A DNA stretch of 64,000 nt from Balanoglossus misakiensis (taxonomy: Eukaryota; Hemichordata). The stretch lies in the NCBI GenBank assembly GCA_040954595.2, contig CM082576.2:10230001-10294000 (forward strand), read 5' to 3'. The position numbers were made by a program, and so were the translations under genes. Within the stretch, counting starts at the first letter, position 1, and every line of letters begins with the position of its first letter. Positions 49,279 to 61,484 of this stretch are shown here, in pieces. The notes below the pieces were generated by a model, which searched no databases, had not been told where the DNA came from, and saw only the letters and a program-made list of their open reading frames with translations.

Positions 49279-51262
49279 CCACTATTTTCTTCGACACAAT
49301 ATCACGAGGCCGCAACATCCGATTGTCAAAGTCAGACGGCAACGCGACGCCCAACTATATTGCGCTTCTGTGAAACGCGTTGTGTTGTTGGATATTGGAA
49401 CCAGTTCTTTGTCAGTAACGTTGTAATGGATACACACACTCTTCCAGAATGCCACAAAGGTTGCGGGAAGAAGGTTAAAATCAAACCAGTCTTGGACCGA
49501 TTTCACGGAGATACACACAGCAATAGAGCCAGAACTTCTAACTGACGCGTCAGTGCCTCTAATCGATCGAAATGAACAGTTAATATCAGCTAATCGTGTC
49601 AAAATTACCTACACTGTAGCAGTATCGAACGAGTCTATCGCGACTGTCTGTCTTGCAACAACAGATAGGCTGCACTGAGAACGCGATCCTTTTGTTAGGT
49701 CAAAGGTTTTGGGTTATGGTGATACACCTTAATGCGACATACACGCACTGTCCTGCCGACTGTTGCTTAGTGTAGCCAAGGGACAAATATAATCCGTGAC
49801 TGCGAGTGTGTTTATAAATTGAATGGCATCCTTGCACATGATGATGGGGTGCGCGAGGGCGCGCGCGCTGATGATGCTATTGCTATGACAACATGCGCAG
49901 CCGCAGTATCAATTTCATAACATTCAAACCGCAGGGAATTCATAATGGACGTGGACCTAGAACTCAGTTATTAGACATTTTCCGCACAAACGTCAGATAT
50001 TTATTATTTTATAGCTTACTATTCAAAATTAATAATCAAAAACGGTGCTAAAATAATCTTCAGTTCAATATCCGGGCCGTCGTGGAAGGTGTTCTTATCA
50101 GTGAAAAAAGCAACTTTATCAAGCGTGAAAAATATTAAACTTGCCCCAGACGTGATGCCATGATTTAGGCTATGCACCTGTATGCGTGCATAGCCTTGCT
50201 CGAATAAAACTTCGCTTGACAAAGATGATTACTCACACACGATTTTTACTGCATGTCCTCGGTATTGACGTCATAGTTGCCACGCATGTGGGGATGCACT
50301 GCTGAGGAACTGTTGCGCGAGTTTTGTGATTAATACGCTTATGTGGAAAAAGTTTCGAAACTTTTAGTCGACATATAATAAAAAAGGACACATGTTTGGC
50401 ATTTTCCTGCCTGGAGTTCTAAACGCGTGTAGGGGAATAGCAGCATCTTTGTACCAGAAAGGGTTTTCGGTGCAAGAGTAGCACTTGCAACTTTATTCCC
50501 CTTCAGCCTGACTATGAGGCACAGTGCGCCCTCTGTTGGTGGGGTCTCTTTTTGTTGAAATGTTAGGTGTAGGGTTTACACGCACAGACCCTCTTTCAAA
50601 TGTGAGACATATCAGACGGTATGAGGTCTACAGGATGTTCTGATGTGTCTAAATCAGATATGCAATATTATTCCATGAAGACGCCACTGATTTTGTGCTT
50701 CAGATTGTAAAAGTTACATCTGACTCTGGTGTCCTAATTATTACTCCTGTCACCATTTACCTCCATAAGTCACATTGGTGAGCTCTCATTTCGATTTACA
50801 ACCTGCCAAATGACCAATTACAAAGGTATAAGAAAAGCAATACTCAAAAATAACAAAAATAGAATAGTAGTAGAAATAAGTTTTATTATTCGTATCAAGC
50901 AATTGAAACAATTCTGTACTTGACAACTTGCAGTATAAATTTCAATTTGCAATTCCTATTTAGAACAGCTCTCTTCATCTTTTTGAAAATTTAAACATTT
51001 TTGATGTTTTGAAGTGAATTTTCAATCTGCAGCTAGGCTTTTACTGAATGACTGACCAAGAATGACGATGATGAAGGCAAATGCAGGGACAAAGCTCTAC
51101 AAAATAAAATCCTACATGAAATCAGTGATTTTTGATTTGTATATACATTGACTACTAGTATATAGTGTTATACATCCATTACGTGTACTATAATTATCCA
51201 TAAATCCACAAAGTCTGGTTCACATTGCGGATCACACCTGCTCTCCTTGAAAACACCCGGAT
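49279..51262. other. Intergenic region, CXorf65 promoter to DyP 3' end
   Basis: Apart from the X-box and a CpG-rich patch near 49.86 kb I see no gene. The part next to 51263 is DyP 3'UTR. Confidence 0.5.
49879..49892. promoter_or_regulatory. Perfect X-box match upstream of CXorf65 homolog
   Basis: ATTGCTATGACAAC fits RYYNYYATRRNRAC at every position. It lies about 600 bp upstream of the CXorf65-like start codon, in a CpG-rich patch (GCGCGCGCGCTG). It suggests RFX control, hence a ciliary role, but distance and orientation leave doubt. Confidence 0.45.
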
Positions 51263-54200
51263 TTACTTGAGTTTTCCCAGTTCTTCCTGTGAGGGCACAT
51301 ACCAGTAGGTTCCCTTGACACATTCAGTCAATCGCATCACATCGTCAGAGAGGCCATCTTTATCTGTTGTAGGGGTACAAGGCGAAATGATATCAATACT
51401 TACTACCAAGGTTCAAATATTTGAATTGTACACACAGGGAGAGGACACTATAGAACATACAGTTTCTAGACATGAATGTCATTCAGTTGAAAATGTACAG
51501 TAAATATAACCCATACATGTACATGACAGTTGGCAAGACTGTTTGGTGTATGCAATTCTATAATTTTTGTAAACATGTTCAAAAGATAATGAAGGTCAAA
51601 TGCACAAATCAGATCTAAATCTTCCAGTGCTACGGTACATTCAGATAATGTAATACAGCAGCAAGAATTGGTTATGTCACTATTTTGAGCAGAAACAGTT
51701 GTGGACAGGTCATCAGTACCCAGGGAATACATGGACTTCGGACAATTACAAAAACTTACCAGCGCCAACCATTCTATCCAGCATATACTCAAAGTTATCT
51801 GGAGCAGCGGCATAGGCAATGAAGAAGAGGCCGGACTCCCCAGTCACACTGCCATATGGCTGAGACTGGCGTACAATCTCAAACATCTTCTTCTGTTGGA
51901 AGTTGGTGCCACCTGCATACATAGAAAGTAAAAATTCATGAGGCCACAGGTGTCTTCAGATACTTCCAGATTAGAACATCAGATTCTTGAAGTTTAAAAT
52001 GAATTTTTGCCTTTTTCATTACCTGTCATGCGTGCTACGTGAGATGTTGCTGGCTTTCTGGAGAGTTCAGTGCTGTCTCCAATGCTACGTCCAACCCAGC
52101 CTTCTTTCACCTTGTCTGAGGAAATAAACAATAGTAAAGCATTGTTTTCACGACAGAAAAATACAGGTAAAGAGTTCACAGACAGACAAGCACAGTCCAG
52201 TCCATAACAGCCCCAGGCCATACACACCTGCAGGGACTAAAAACATCGAAGCGTACACTAACCTTTTTCCTTTTGAATGACATCATGTTTGTGGATCCAT
52301 TTTTGTGTAATCTGCAAGTCAAATAAAATCCTTTTATCCTCTTTAAACAAAATCACAGTACCAGTAATACAGGCTATCTGTACCGGGTACGTACTTCCAG
52401 TTTATAACATGTAAAAGTTGTTCCAACAATTTTTCAATTATTTATGTGACAGGATTAATGTACTGTCAACCATGTGAACAATTCTTTGCCAAACACAGTT
52501 GACAACTTGAGACACTGTATCCAAAAGTTTTTCCCCGTCTACAAGAAAATCACAAGCCGTGTGTTACGTTATGTTTTTAGGTTATGTAATTGTGACGACA
52601 AGAAGATTTCTTTACCAGGTAGCTGCTGCCGTTAGATTTGTCCACTGCAACATCAAATCTGCTGTCATCATCGGCGGGATTCTCGGTGCCTAGAGAAGGA
52701 CAAACAGAGAAAATCTTGGTTAACACACAGAAATTGCACACACTAGTACAGAAATATAATTCTTGAATCGCACCTACTAAAAGATGAAATATCGGCACAA
52801 TACCAGCATGCCTTCTCAGTGATCACTTTACCTGTTCACATAAACTCATGGTATGCTAGAAATCAGCTTAAATGCTAAAAGTATAATCATGCAATATATT
52901 GAAAAAATCAACTCTTCAATGCTATAAAATCATGATATGTTGACATCCAGTGTAAAATTACGAGCCTGCAATGCCGACAATGTATTTAGCAACCACAGTT
53001 CTAAGTCTCCTTACCATCAATGAAGCCTGAAAGATCTCTGCCATTTTGGTAGACCCAGCCATAAATGTCTTCTGCCGAGTCCACTGAATCAGCTGGCAGC
53101 TGGCGGAGAATCCTCTGACACAGTTCAAACAGTTTGCTGTAGCTGTTGCTTTTAGCATGGATGAAAATGTCACCACCTGGAAAAAAAAGATACAATTAAT
53201 AAATCTCTTGTTCTTTATTATTACGAGTGCTCAGATTTACTATCATGTGATTATGCTTCTTGACCATGCATCAGAGTAGACTGATAGCACAAAGTCAAAC
53301 ATTAAAATTGACCATCTGAACTGCATGAAAGAAATATCAATATTTTACTCATTAAAATTATCCGTAAATGCTTACCTGTGCTAGGCATGTGTCCTAGAGA
53401 ACCTTTACGATGAGGGTAAGTGTAATTATGGCGAGGTTTCCCTTGAACCTATTCCGAACAAATTATTTTCATTCGATAAGGTGGCGAGTAATATATAGTT
53501 AAGTTTCACAAGTAAAACAGTGTGCACAAAACGTACACGATTTTGAATTGGATAAAAACCACCAAAGAGTAAGTGTCATTTAAATTCACATTCTGACCTG
53601 AGTTAGGTTCTTTTAAATTGTAAGAAACATACTTGGTATGTCAACACATTATAAATTGTTTCTCAGAACATTGAGAAAATGGATGTGCCCCACAGTCCTT
53701 ACTTTGGCGATGAAATTCGGACCAAATGCGACACCAGCAAAGATTTCATCATCTTCATCTCGTAGACTCGGTGGACAGACCGCATCCACGTGACTTGGGA
53801 TGTTTGCAACCACTTTGGCGCACTGTTTTGCATCGGCAGTTGGTTTAAGATGGATCCACAGATACAGGGCGTGCTCTTTGGTTCCCGAAATCACCTGTCA
53901 AGGAAACCAGCTTCAGTGACATAGTTCTTATCAAAACAAAACACAGTGCCATTGTACAAAGTTGTGTGCATATTAACCTATACATTTTGTATACTGTTCA
54001 GCATCATTTTCAGGGATGGAAATTGGATAATTTTGTGTATACCATCGTTTAACTGTATGCCATATCTGCGACAGCGCGGCACAGACACATAAATTGTAGT
54101 GGTAACAAAAGCCCTTTTTGTACCTGCAATTCAACACTGACCATTACAAAAAAATGAAATTTTCAAATGGTGAAGTTAATACATGACATACCGATGGCTG

Positions 54201-56521
54201 GGGAGAGCTTGTAGCTGCAGACACAGTACCTATCATTTGTAAGTTGCTGATAAATGATGGCTTGTCACTGAGGGCACAGTGAATTCCATAGGCGGTACCT
54301 GCCAACGCGGCTGCTGACACTGAAGCATAGGCCAACTTGCGACCAGAACTGTATCTTCCAGCCTGGGAGCTGAATAATCTTCTACCTGAAGTGATACAAA
54401 TACACAATGTCATGTAGGTCACATAATATATAATTGCAGTGTTGTGCTCGTAGGCAACTTGATGAAGTTAAGGTCATAGACAAAGTTGACATAATACCAG
54501 GGTACAAACTGTATCTTAAAATTTCCACCTTATAATAAGTGTCCTCCTAAAAGCTGAACTTCCCAAATTTTAGCAGTGGAGGAATGAAAACACAAACATA
54601 TGGATAACTGGTTTTGTAACCAAAATAATATATTCGTCAATTCCTGATTGGGTAATTATTTTCTTCCTATTCTTCATATTCTCTAGACTCATCAAATTTA
54701 AAATGTCTGTTTTCAAATGTTTGTATAGGGACAAGTACAGGGAAGAGGGACAAAATAGCATTGGCCATGTGAAGATAACATTTCTGTCTATCTTTAATAT
54801 TTGTATAACAACACACTGGCATTTTGGTGGCCAACACATCAAGGTGCTGAGGCCCCGGACATGCAGAGCAGCAGTATCACCACTGTCCGTGTCGTCACAC
54901 TGATCAAAGGTTGAGTGAAAAGTATATACACACATCAAATCACACCAGGTTACAGCTTGGTCATGGTTAAATAACAAAGGCAACTTTTTAATTACATGTG
55001 CATGGTTTTTTTTTTAAACACCTGGTCAAATGCACAACCCAATGTCTTTGACATTTAGTACCATACCAGGTTTAGCCTTCTTGTGGATACAAGATCTTTT
55101 ATCTATACACAAACATAACCCTGAGCTGAACTGCCTGGAAGGTTATACCTAATCTTGTCATCACCATAGTTTAGACTGTCCCAACTGTTTGCAAGACTGA
55201 TTCGATCAAAAGTTCTATATGCATACATTGAATATATGACCCTGGTCTTATGTTTAGTTCTATTGAGTATTGGGTCGGTTTTGCTGCTCATTTTCAACCT
55301 GTATTATATTCCTAAGACAATTGACTAAAATGTCGTTTTCAACAGGTTTTCTTGTGATGGAAGGTATAATGGCACTGCACCATGAAGTACATGAAGTTAT
55401 CTCTTTGCAGAATAAGACCAAGGGAATAGTGCCAGATATGTGCAAAAAGTCTCTGATACTGCTTAGAGTTATTCCACCATGCTTACAAAACAGTGAATCT
55501 TTGAGGTCACGAAATTGGGTTTTCTTACACAACATGCAAACTCATTATCCCTTTCACCACCATGGTTTCGTCCAAACCCATTGTTTTCTATGGTAAAGTT
55601 TGATGTATATAGAGAGAAATGGGTCCACAAATGGCTATTAATCCTATTGACATTGTCTTTTCATTACTACTGCAGCCAATATCGCTTCTATTAAAGTGGG
55701 CGGGGCAAGTTAGCCCTAATCATACAAAAAAGATTTCACAGATTATCTGTGGGGCTTTTAATTTGTTTCCAATAAAAAGGTGATTCAGCGGGAAAAAATG
55801 CTGGCAGGCAAATGATTTACTGAATAAACCTTCAGATTTGGGTTTTAGTAATTACTACAAGTATATTCGCTCCTGTCCCCTCTTCTGAACGTTCCACCAT
55901 AGACCCTATGGTTCCACCTTTCCTGAAAACACTCTACACCACAGTCTCAACAAGCGCTACCAACACAACCTGCATCGCACCGCATACACAGCTACATGTA
56001 ATATTGTCGCAATAGTTCTTTCCAGATTTCCCATTCGAAGAAAACAAGAACGCAGCTAAGCGCTGAGTCATGTACAGAGGTCACAACATGTGGGTTATTG
56101 TACCAAAATTAATGTGCAGCACAAGAGGCTGTGGGTGTGTCCTGAACACCACTACCTAGACGTAGGTGCCCAGCACTCGACGTCGGAGCTCGGTTGCACT
56201 GCAGTATAAAACGACATGCCGTTGTTTGGAGGATTCAAGATAGTCACGCACCTAGCTGCAATGATAGCGGGTGCTACCAGGTTGACTGGTGTTCGCACAC
56301 TGCAGCCCCACACCAGTCTAGCGCAGTTGCAGCCCCCCGCTATCATGGCAGCTATCACGCACCTTGTCATCCTGCTCGTCACAGTGTCCAACAGCGAAAA
56401 GTTTGGGGAACAAAAATGCATCATTAAAACGCCAGCACTATGCCCCAGGGGTGTTTACTTATTAATTAAATCACTTACCAGCGCTGCGGGAAGCGTTGAA
56501 AATGTGCCTGAAAGATGCCAT
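51263..56521 (-). CDS. DyP-type heme peroxidase (YfeX-like) with mitochondrial presequence
   Basis: Exons: 56521-56479, 54385-54192, 53894-53703, 53448-53376, 53176-53015, 52689-52616, 52311-52263, 52115-52023, 51912-51760, 51363-51263; all phases agree, about 377 residues. Dye-decolorising peroxidases use H2O2 through heme. The catalytic set is complete: distal Asp in GFIDGTENP (about 220), axial His in TSHVAR (about 288), distal Arg in EIVRQSQPYG (about 308). Flanking blocks (AFGPNFIAK, GWVGRS, SGLFFIAYA, WYVPS) follow E. coli YfeX order. The N-terminus MASFRHIFNASRSAG then RRLFSSQAGRYSS is basic, Ser-rich and acid-free, typical of a matrix presequence, and is followed by an Ala-rich span (KLAYASVSAAALAGTAYG) that could anchor it in the inner membrane. 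Ten spliced exons rule out bacterial contamination. Substrate unknown. Confidence 0.92.
55549..55600. mobile_element. Truncated piggyBac-like MITE in DyP intron 1
   Basis: CCCTTTCACCACCATGGTTT, then CCAAACCCATTGTTTTCTAT; one end only, preceded by TTAT. Same family as 30294. Confidence 0.55.
56252..56358. mobile_element. Imperfect fold-back element in DyP intron 1
   Basis: CTAGCTGCAATGATAGCGGG on one side and CCCGCTATCATGGCAGCTAT on the other, with ACACCAGTC motifs in the centre. It shares arms and centre with 40575-40656, so both belong to one family. Confidence 0.6.
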
Positions 56522-57690
56522 GCTTACAGTTCAATTCAGCAACACGCACTCTGCGAAATGGTACTGGGAATAGATTTGGGTCACCAGGATATAGCGGACA
56601 GTAAGCAAATTTCGTACTGCTTAATTTGCATATTATTTACAAGACATTTATATGACCTTTTACCTGACAATATACGACCTTTCACATTTCCTATTTTATA
56701 CAATTGGCCAGTCTGGGCTCTTTTCTCGCCACTGAGACTGTATTATTTTTTATATATGTGTATTTTTGTTCATTTAATGATCTCAGTTGCATTTCTTTCA
56801 ATATGACGCCTGTGAAATCGTTATTAAAAGTTTGAGCCTTTTCACGGTAATTTGCATACAGTGTTACATAAAGTTGTATACTGCCTGCCATTTCCTGCAA
56901 AAACTGAAAAATAAACATGTCACAACTTATCCGATATATCTGAATATGAAAAGTAGTTCTCATGCAAATGTTAAACCAAAATGTAGTGACTGTACATGCT
57001 GGTAGGAAAAATTCAATTTGTGCGCGGAGTTGCTTGCTACATGATTTGGTGTGGTAGGTCAAAAGTTACAGGTCTTATAAATAATTCCAAAGTTAATATC
57101 CGGATAGATATACTCAAATTGTTTAAACTATAATGAGATCATCACTATATCTGTGACAGTAGGGTGCTTTTAAGAATCATTTTACATCTAAATCTGTCAA
57201 GAGACTGCATAAACACAGCTTCATACAAATAAAAAAAAATCTGCAAGAAATTTGTAACCATAGCAATACTTTAGTTTTCCTGCATGTGATTCCAGCAAAT
57301 TTGATAAACATGTTTTCAATAAGGATGTTTACCATTTTAATCACCCCAAAATCAGTTTATTTGTGTTTGGAATCATTGGTGCTATACAGCGACTAAACCC
57401 AACGGTACTGTATTTAAAAAGTAGCCTTTCATAACATTTCCTCTGTGTTTCCGGTTGTAAATAACTCCATTCAGCTAAATCTGAATTTCGATACAGCAGG
57501 TTTGGTAATGAAAAGACAATACACTCTCTTGTTCTCTCTTTCAAAGCCCATCTAATTTAAAATGTAAGAGAAAAATAATGAAGTTAGTAAATTAACACAT
57601 GACAATAGTATACATGCAAGCACACAACTCATAACAGGGTGGGTTTCCAACACTGAGGGCGCTATAACCGAAATACACACTCTATTGGAG
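56522..57690. other. DyP upstream region, no gene seen
   Basis: Probable DyP promoter and AT-rich intergenic DNA. A 67-codon minus-strand ORF (57341-57544) is open but unrecognised and unsupported by splice sites. Confidence 0.45.
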
Positions 57691-57691
57691 G

Positions 57692-58066
57692 TAGTCTGGT
57701 TCCCTGCCCCAATCCCACCGCTGGCTGCGCTACGCTAAAGGGAAAGGGTCAGGCACGGCCTATTGTAAACATGGCTCTCATTGGTCAATACATACGAAAA
57801 TTAAGTTGTTAAATTGATAAGTTGTTGTAAGATACTCATTTCCCGTTCTCTCCTTCACCTCCATGAATGTTTATCATTCGATTTCCAACTTTACAACAAA
57901 CGAAACAAAATAAACTGCCTGGATGAATCTTGACTGGCATACGGACATTGGAGGCATCCATCTTGTTTCACACCCAGGTTTCTGGGTGTGAAATCGGGCC
58001 GTACCTGACCCCTTTCCCTTTAGCGTAGCGCAGCCAGCGGTGGGATTGGGGCAGGGAACCAGACTA
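57692..58066. mobile_element. Fold-back pair with about 70-bp arms
   Basis: 57692-57760 (TAGTCTGGTTCCCTGCCCCA... to GGCACGGCC) is inverted with 1-2 differences at 57997-58066. The 236-bp centre includes a perfect 12-bp stem (TTTCACACCCAG / CTGGGTGTGAAA, 4-nt loop) at 57966-57993. GC-rich arms in AT-rich surroundings suggest a nonautonomous transposon. Confidence 0.7.
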
Positions 58067-58090
58067 TATTGGAGGAAGGGGCCTGATTCC

Positions 58091-60090
58091 ATGTCGTTAG
58101 TATCTCACTATGTCATGTGCGAATCTATCTGGCAATGTACGCGCTTGGTGTCTATACTGGTGAAAAATTTGTTTTATTAATTTAGTCTGTTAGAGATGAT
58201 TTTATTTAGACTGGAATTAAATTTACTAGTATCTCGGATTAGTACATTGGCAAATCCCACAGTCCTTTGCGCAAATCAAAATGGCGGCGCCCAATGTAAA
58301 AGATTCTAACATTCCAACACTTGGTGGCGACATTTACGATTCCAACTGGTTCATGTCGTTAGTATCTCACTATGTCATGTGCGAATCTATCTGGCAATGT
58401 ACGCGCTTGGTGTCTATACTGGTGAAAAATTTGTTTTATTAATTTAGTCTGTTAGAGATGATTTTATTTAGACTGGAATTAAATTTACTAGTATCTCGGA
58501 TTAATACATTGGCAAATCCCACAGTCCTTTGCGCAAATCAAAATGGCGGCGCCTGTATATGTACGTCCTCGCCTCGCATAAAGTTAAAAAAGTGACCGTT
58601 TAACAAGTTGTGAGACGTTTTGTGGCGATTCTTTGTCCCGTATGAATGAATTGTGAATGATAACGGCGATCGGTGCACGAATTTTGGTCCACAGATGGAA
58701 ATTTCTTGTCGAAACCACTGCGTTATAAATATCACTCGCGCACTGCATTGGATGACGTCACGAAAGTTTCTAACATTCTAACGCTTGGTGGCGACATTTA
58801 CAATTCCATAACAGACCTGGTTCATGTCGTTAGTATCTCACTATGTCATGTGCGAATCTATCTGGCAATGTACGCGCTTGGTGTCTATACTGGTGAAAAA
58901 TTTGTTTTATTAATTTAGTCTGTTAGAGATGATTTTATTTAGACTGGAATTAAATTTACTAGTATCTCGGATTAGTACATTGGCAAATCCCACAGTCCTT
59001 TGCGCAAATCAAAATGGCGGCGCCCAATGTAAAAGTTTCTAACATTCCAACACTTGGTGGCGACATTTACGATTCCAACTGGTTCATGTCGTTAGTATCT
59101 CACTATGTCATGTGCGAATCTATCTGGCAATGTACGCGCTTGGTGTCTATACTGGTGAAAAATTTGTTTTATTAATTTAGTCTGTTAGAGATGATTTTAT
59201 TTAGACTGGAATTAAATTTACTAGTATCTCGGATTAATACATTGGCAAATCCCACAGTCCTTTGCGCAAATCAAAATGGCGGCGCCTGTATATGTACGTC
59301 CTCGCCTCGCATAAAGATAAAAAAGTGACCGTTTAACAAGTTGTGAGACGTTTTGTGGCGATTCTTTGTCCCGTATGAATGAATTGTGAATGATAACGGC
59401 GATCGGTGCACGAATTTTGGTCCACAGATGGAAATTTCTTGTCGAAACCACTGCGTTATAAATATCACTCGCGCACTGCATTGGATGACGTCACGAAAGT
59501 TTCTAACATTCTAACGCTTGGTGGCGACATTTACAATTCCATAACAGACCTGGTTCATGTCGTTAGTATCTCACTATGTCATGTGCGAATCTATCTGGCA
59601 ATGTACGCGCTTGGTGTCTATACTGGTGAAAAATTTGTTTTATTAATTTAGTCTGTTAGAGATGATTTTATTTAGACTGGAATTAAATTTACTAGTATCT
59701 CGGATTAGTACATTGGCAAATCCCACAGTCCTTTGCGCAAATCAAAATGGCGGCGCCCAATGTAAAAGTTTCTAACATTCCAGCACTTGGTGGCGACATT
59801 TACGATTCCAACTGGTTCATGTCGTTAGTATCTCACTATGTCATGTGCGAATCTATCTGGCAATGTACGCGCTTGGTGTCTATACTGGTGAAAAATTTGT
59901 TTTATTAATTTAGTCTGTTAGAGATGATTTTATTTAGACTGGAATTAAATTTACTAGTATCTCGGATTAATACATTGGCAAATCCCACAGTCCTTTGCGC
60001 AAATCAAAATGGCGGCGCCCAATGTAAAGTTTCTAACATTCCAACACTTGGTGGCGACATTTACAATTCCAGAACAGACCTTAGCGTCTA
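58091..60090. repeat. 733-bp higher-order tandem array (six core units)
   Basis: A core of about 200 bp begins at 58091, 58353, 58824, 59086, 59557 and 59819, so spacings alternate 262 and 471 bp and the composite period is 733 bp. Composite copies are nearly identical. Each core ends TTTGCGCAAATC then AAAATGGCGGCGCC (ATGG at 58281, 58543, 59014, 59276, 59747, 60009). The 471-bp unit also carries a palindromic CRE, TGACGTCA, at 58753 and 59486. Duplicate 65- and 81-codon ORFs are by-products of the repeat. Confidence 0.95.
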
Positions 60091-60091
60091 T

Positions 60092-60147
60092 GCCAGAACA
60101 GTACCCAATGCCTTCCAAAGCCAGAACAGTACCCAATGCCTTCCAAA
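60092..60147. repeat. 28-bp direct repeat, two copies
   Basis: GCCAGAACAGTACCCAATGC then CTTCCAAA occurs at 60092-60119 and 60120-60147 with no difference, at the right edge of the 733-bp array. Confidence 0.9.
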
Positions 60148-60166
60148 TAAGACTGTTTGTCAAAAG

Positions 60167-61438
60167 TGCGAATCTATATGACAATCTACGCGCTTTGGGC
60201 CTGTTCTGGTCAAAATTATGGTTTATAATTTAATGTGTTAGAAATAATTTTTATGTCGACTGGAATTAATTTTACTATATCATCTAGAATACATAGAGTG
60301 ATAATAATATTTATGGTGATATGTGTTTGCCTTACTGTTCACCAATGGGCATGGATCGTCCAAAATAAATTTGACAACACATAAAATTTATTCAAGATGC
60401 TAGTAAAAATTAATTCCAGTCTACATGGCGTGATATATACTGTTTGTGCATATTATTATTGAGATTTTAAGTAACAAATGTCTACCTACTGTGAAACAGT
60501 CCCAAAGCAATGGTAAAAAGTTTGGCAAATTCATAACACCCGTAAATATATCATAATCAGTACGTGTATAGAGTTAGGCAATAAATGCCTAACCACTGTG
60601 AAGTCATCCATGCCCAGTGGTGAACAGTTAGGCAAAGCCGTATCACCGCCTCATAGTCCTTGTATCACTCCGCGCTTTAGTTAGGCAGGAAATGTCAGCA
60701 CCGTCAACTGCCATCCATGTCCCATGTTGAACAGTTAGGCAAAATCATAATCACCGTTAATATTTAATCTCTCTATGTATATTGGGTTAGGCAACAAAGT
60801 CAAGCCACCGTAAACAGTCGTGACCAGTCAGGCATCGCCGTGACACACGGCCCTGCTGCGCAGAGCTATCACACTGACAACATGCTCGCTTTACCCACGG
60901 TCACCGTCCCCTAACGTACGGTTGTCTCGTGTCGTATACACTGCCGTCCCTAGGCGCTGCGTGGCAGGGTTGTGTTTTACGGCGATGCCTCCACACCACA
61001 GTCCTTAGGCACCACACCACAGTCCATAGCCTAGCATAGGAAGCTGCAGCTAGCGATTTCTGCGCAGTGGTTTCGACTAGAAATATCCATCTGTGGAACA
61101 AAACTCGTGCACCGATGGCCGTTTTCGTTCACAACTCATTCATTCGGGAAGACGAGCTGCCTCAAAACGTCTCACAACGCGTATTATGGCCCCTTTTTCA
61201 ACTTTATGCGAGGCGAGAGAACGGACAATAACAGCCGCCATTTTGATTTAAGGAAGCGTGCGCAAAGGACTGTGGGACCGGCCAATGTATTAATTCGAGA
61301 TGCTAGTAAATTTAATTCCAGACTAAATAAAACCATCTCTAACACACTTAATTAATAAAACAAATTTTTTCACCAGAACAGACGCCAAGCGCGTACATTG
61401 CCAGATAGATTCGCACATGACATAGTGAGATACGAACG
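60167..61438. mobile_element. Long-inverted-repeat element abutting CGRRF1
   Basis: A diverged core copy at 60167-60290 faces an inverted copy at 61063-61438, which also covers the 471-bp unit's unique part (AACGTCTCACAAC, GCACCGATGGCCGTTTTCGT). The interior has an inverted pair (60326-60355 with 60607-60636, about 30 bp) and degenerate tandem repeats. No ORF for a transposase is visible. The tandem array to the left looks like amplification of this element's left end. Confidence 0.65.
60470..60850. repeat. Degenerate tandem repeat, period about 107 bp
   Basis: Units begin near 60470, 60570, 60678 and 60785, sharing GTTAGGCA(A)NAAATG, an ACTG(T)GAA/CCGT block and GAACAGTTAGGCAAA. About 3.6 diverged copies lie inside the inverted-repeat element. 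Confidence 0.6.
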
Positions 61439-61484
61439 CGTTAATATTGGAGGTAAGGACCGTCGAACAAATGAACAAAACAAA

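Noticed and set aside
56216-56806. 196-codon plus-strand ORF
   Set aside because: It overlaps the fold-back element and DyP exon 1 on the opposite strand; composition changes along it and no domain is seen.
58538-59651. Duplicate 65- and 81-codon ORFs, apparently a tandem gene family
   Set aside because: They recur only because the 733-bp DNA unit is repeated; no start context, splicing or domain supports them.
58091-60090. CRISPR-like repeat-spacer structure
   Set aside because: Units are hundreds of bp long with repeated, not unique, interiors, in an animal genome.
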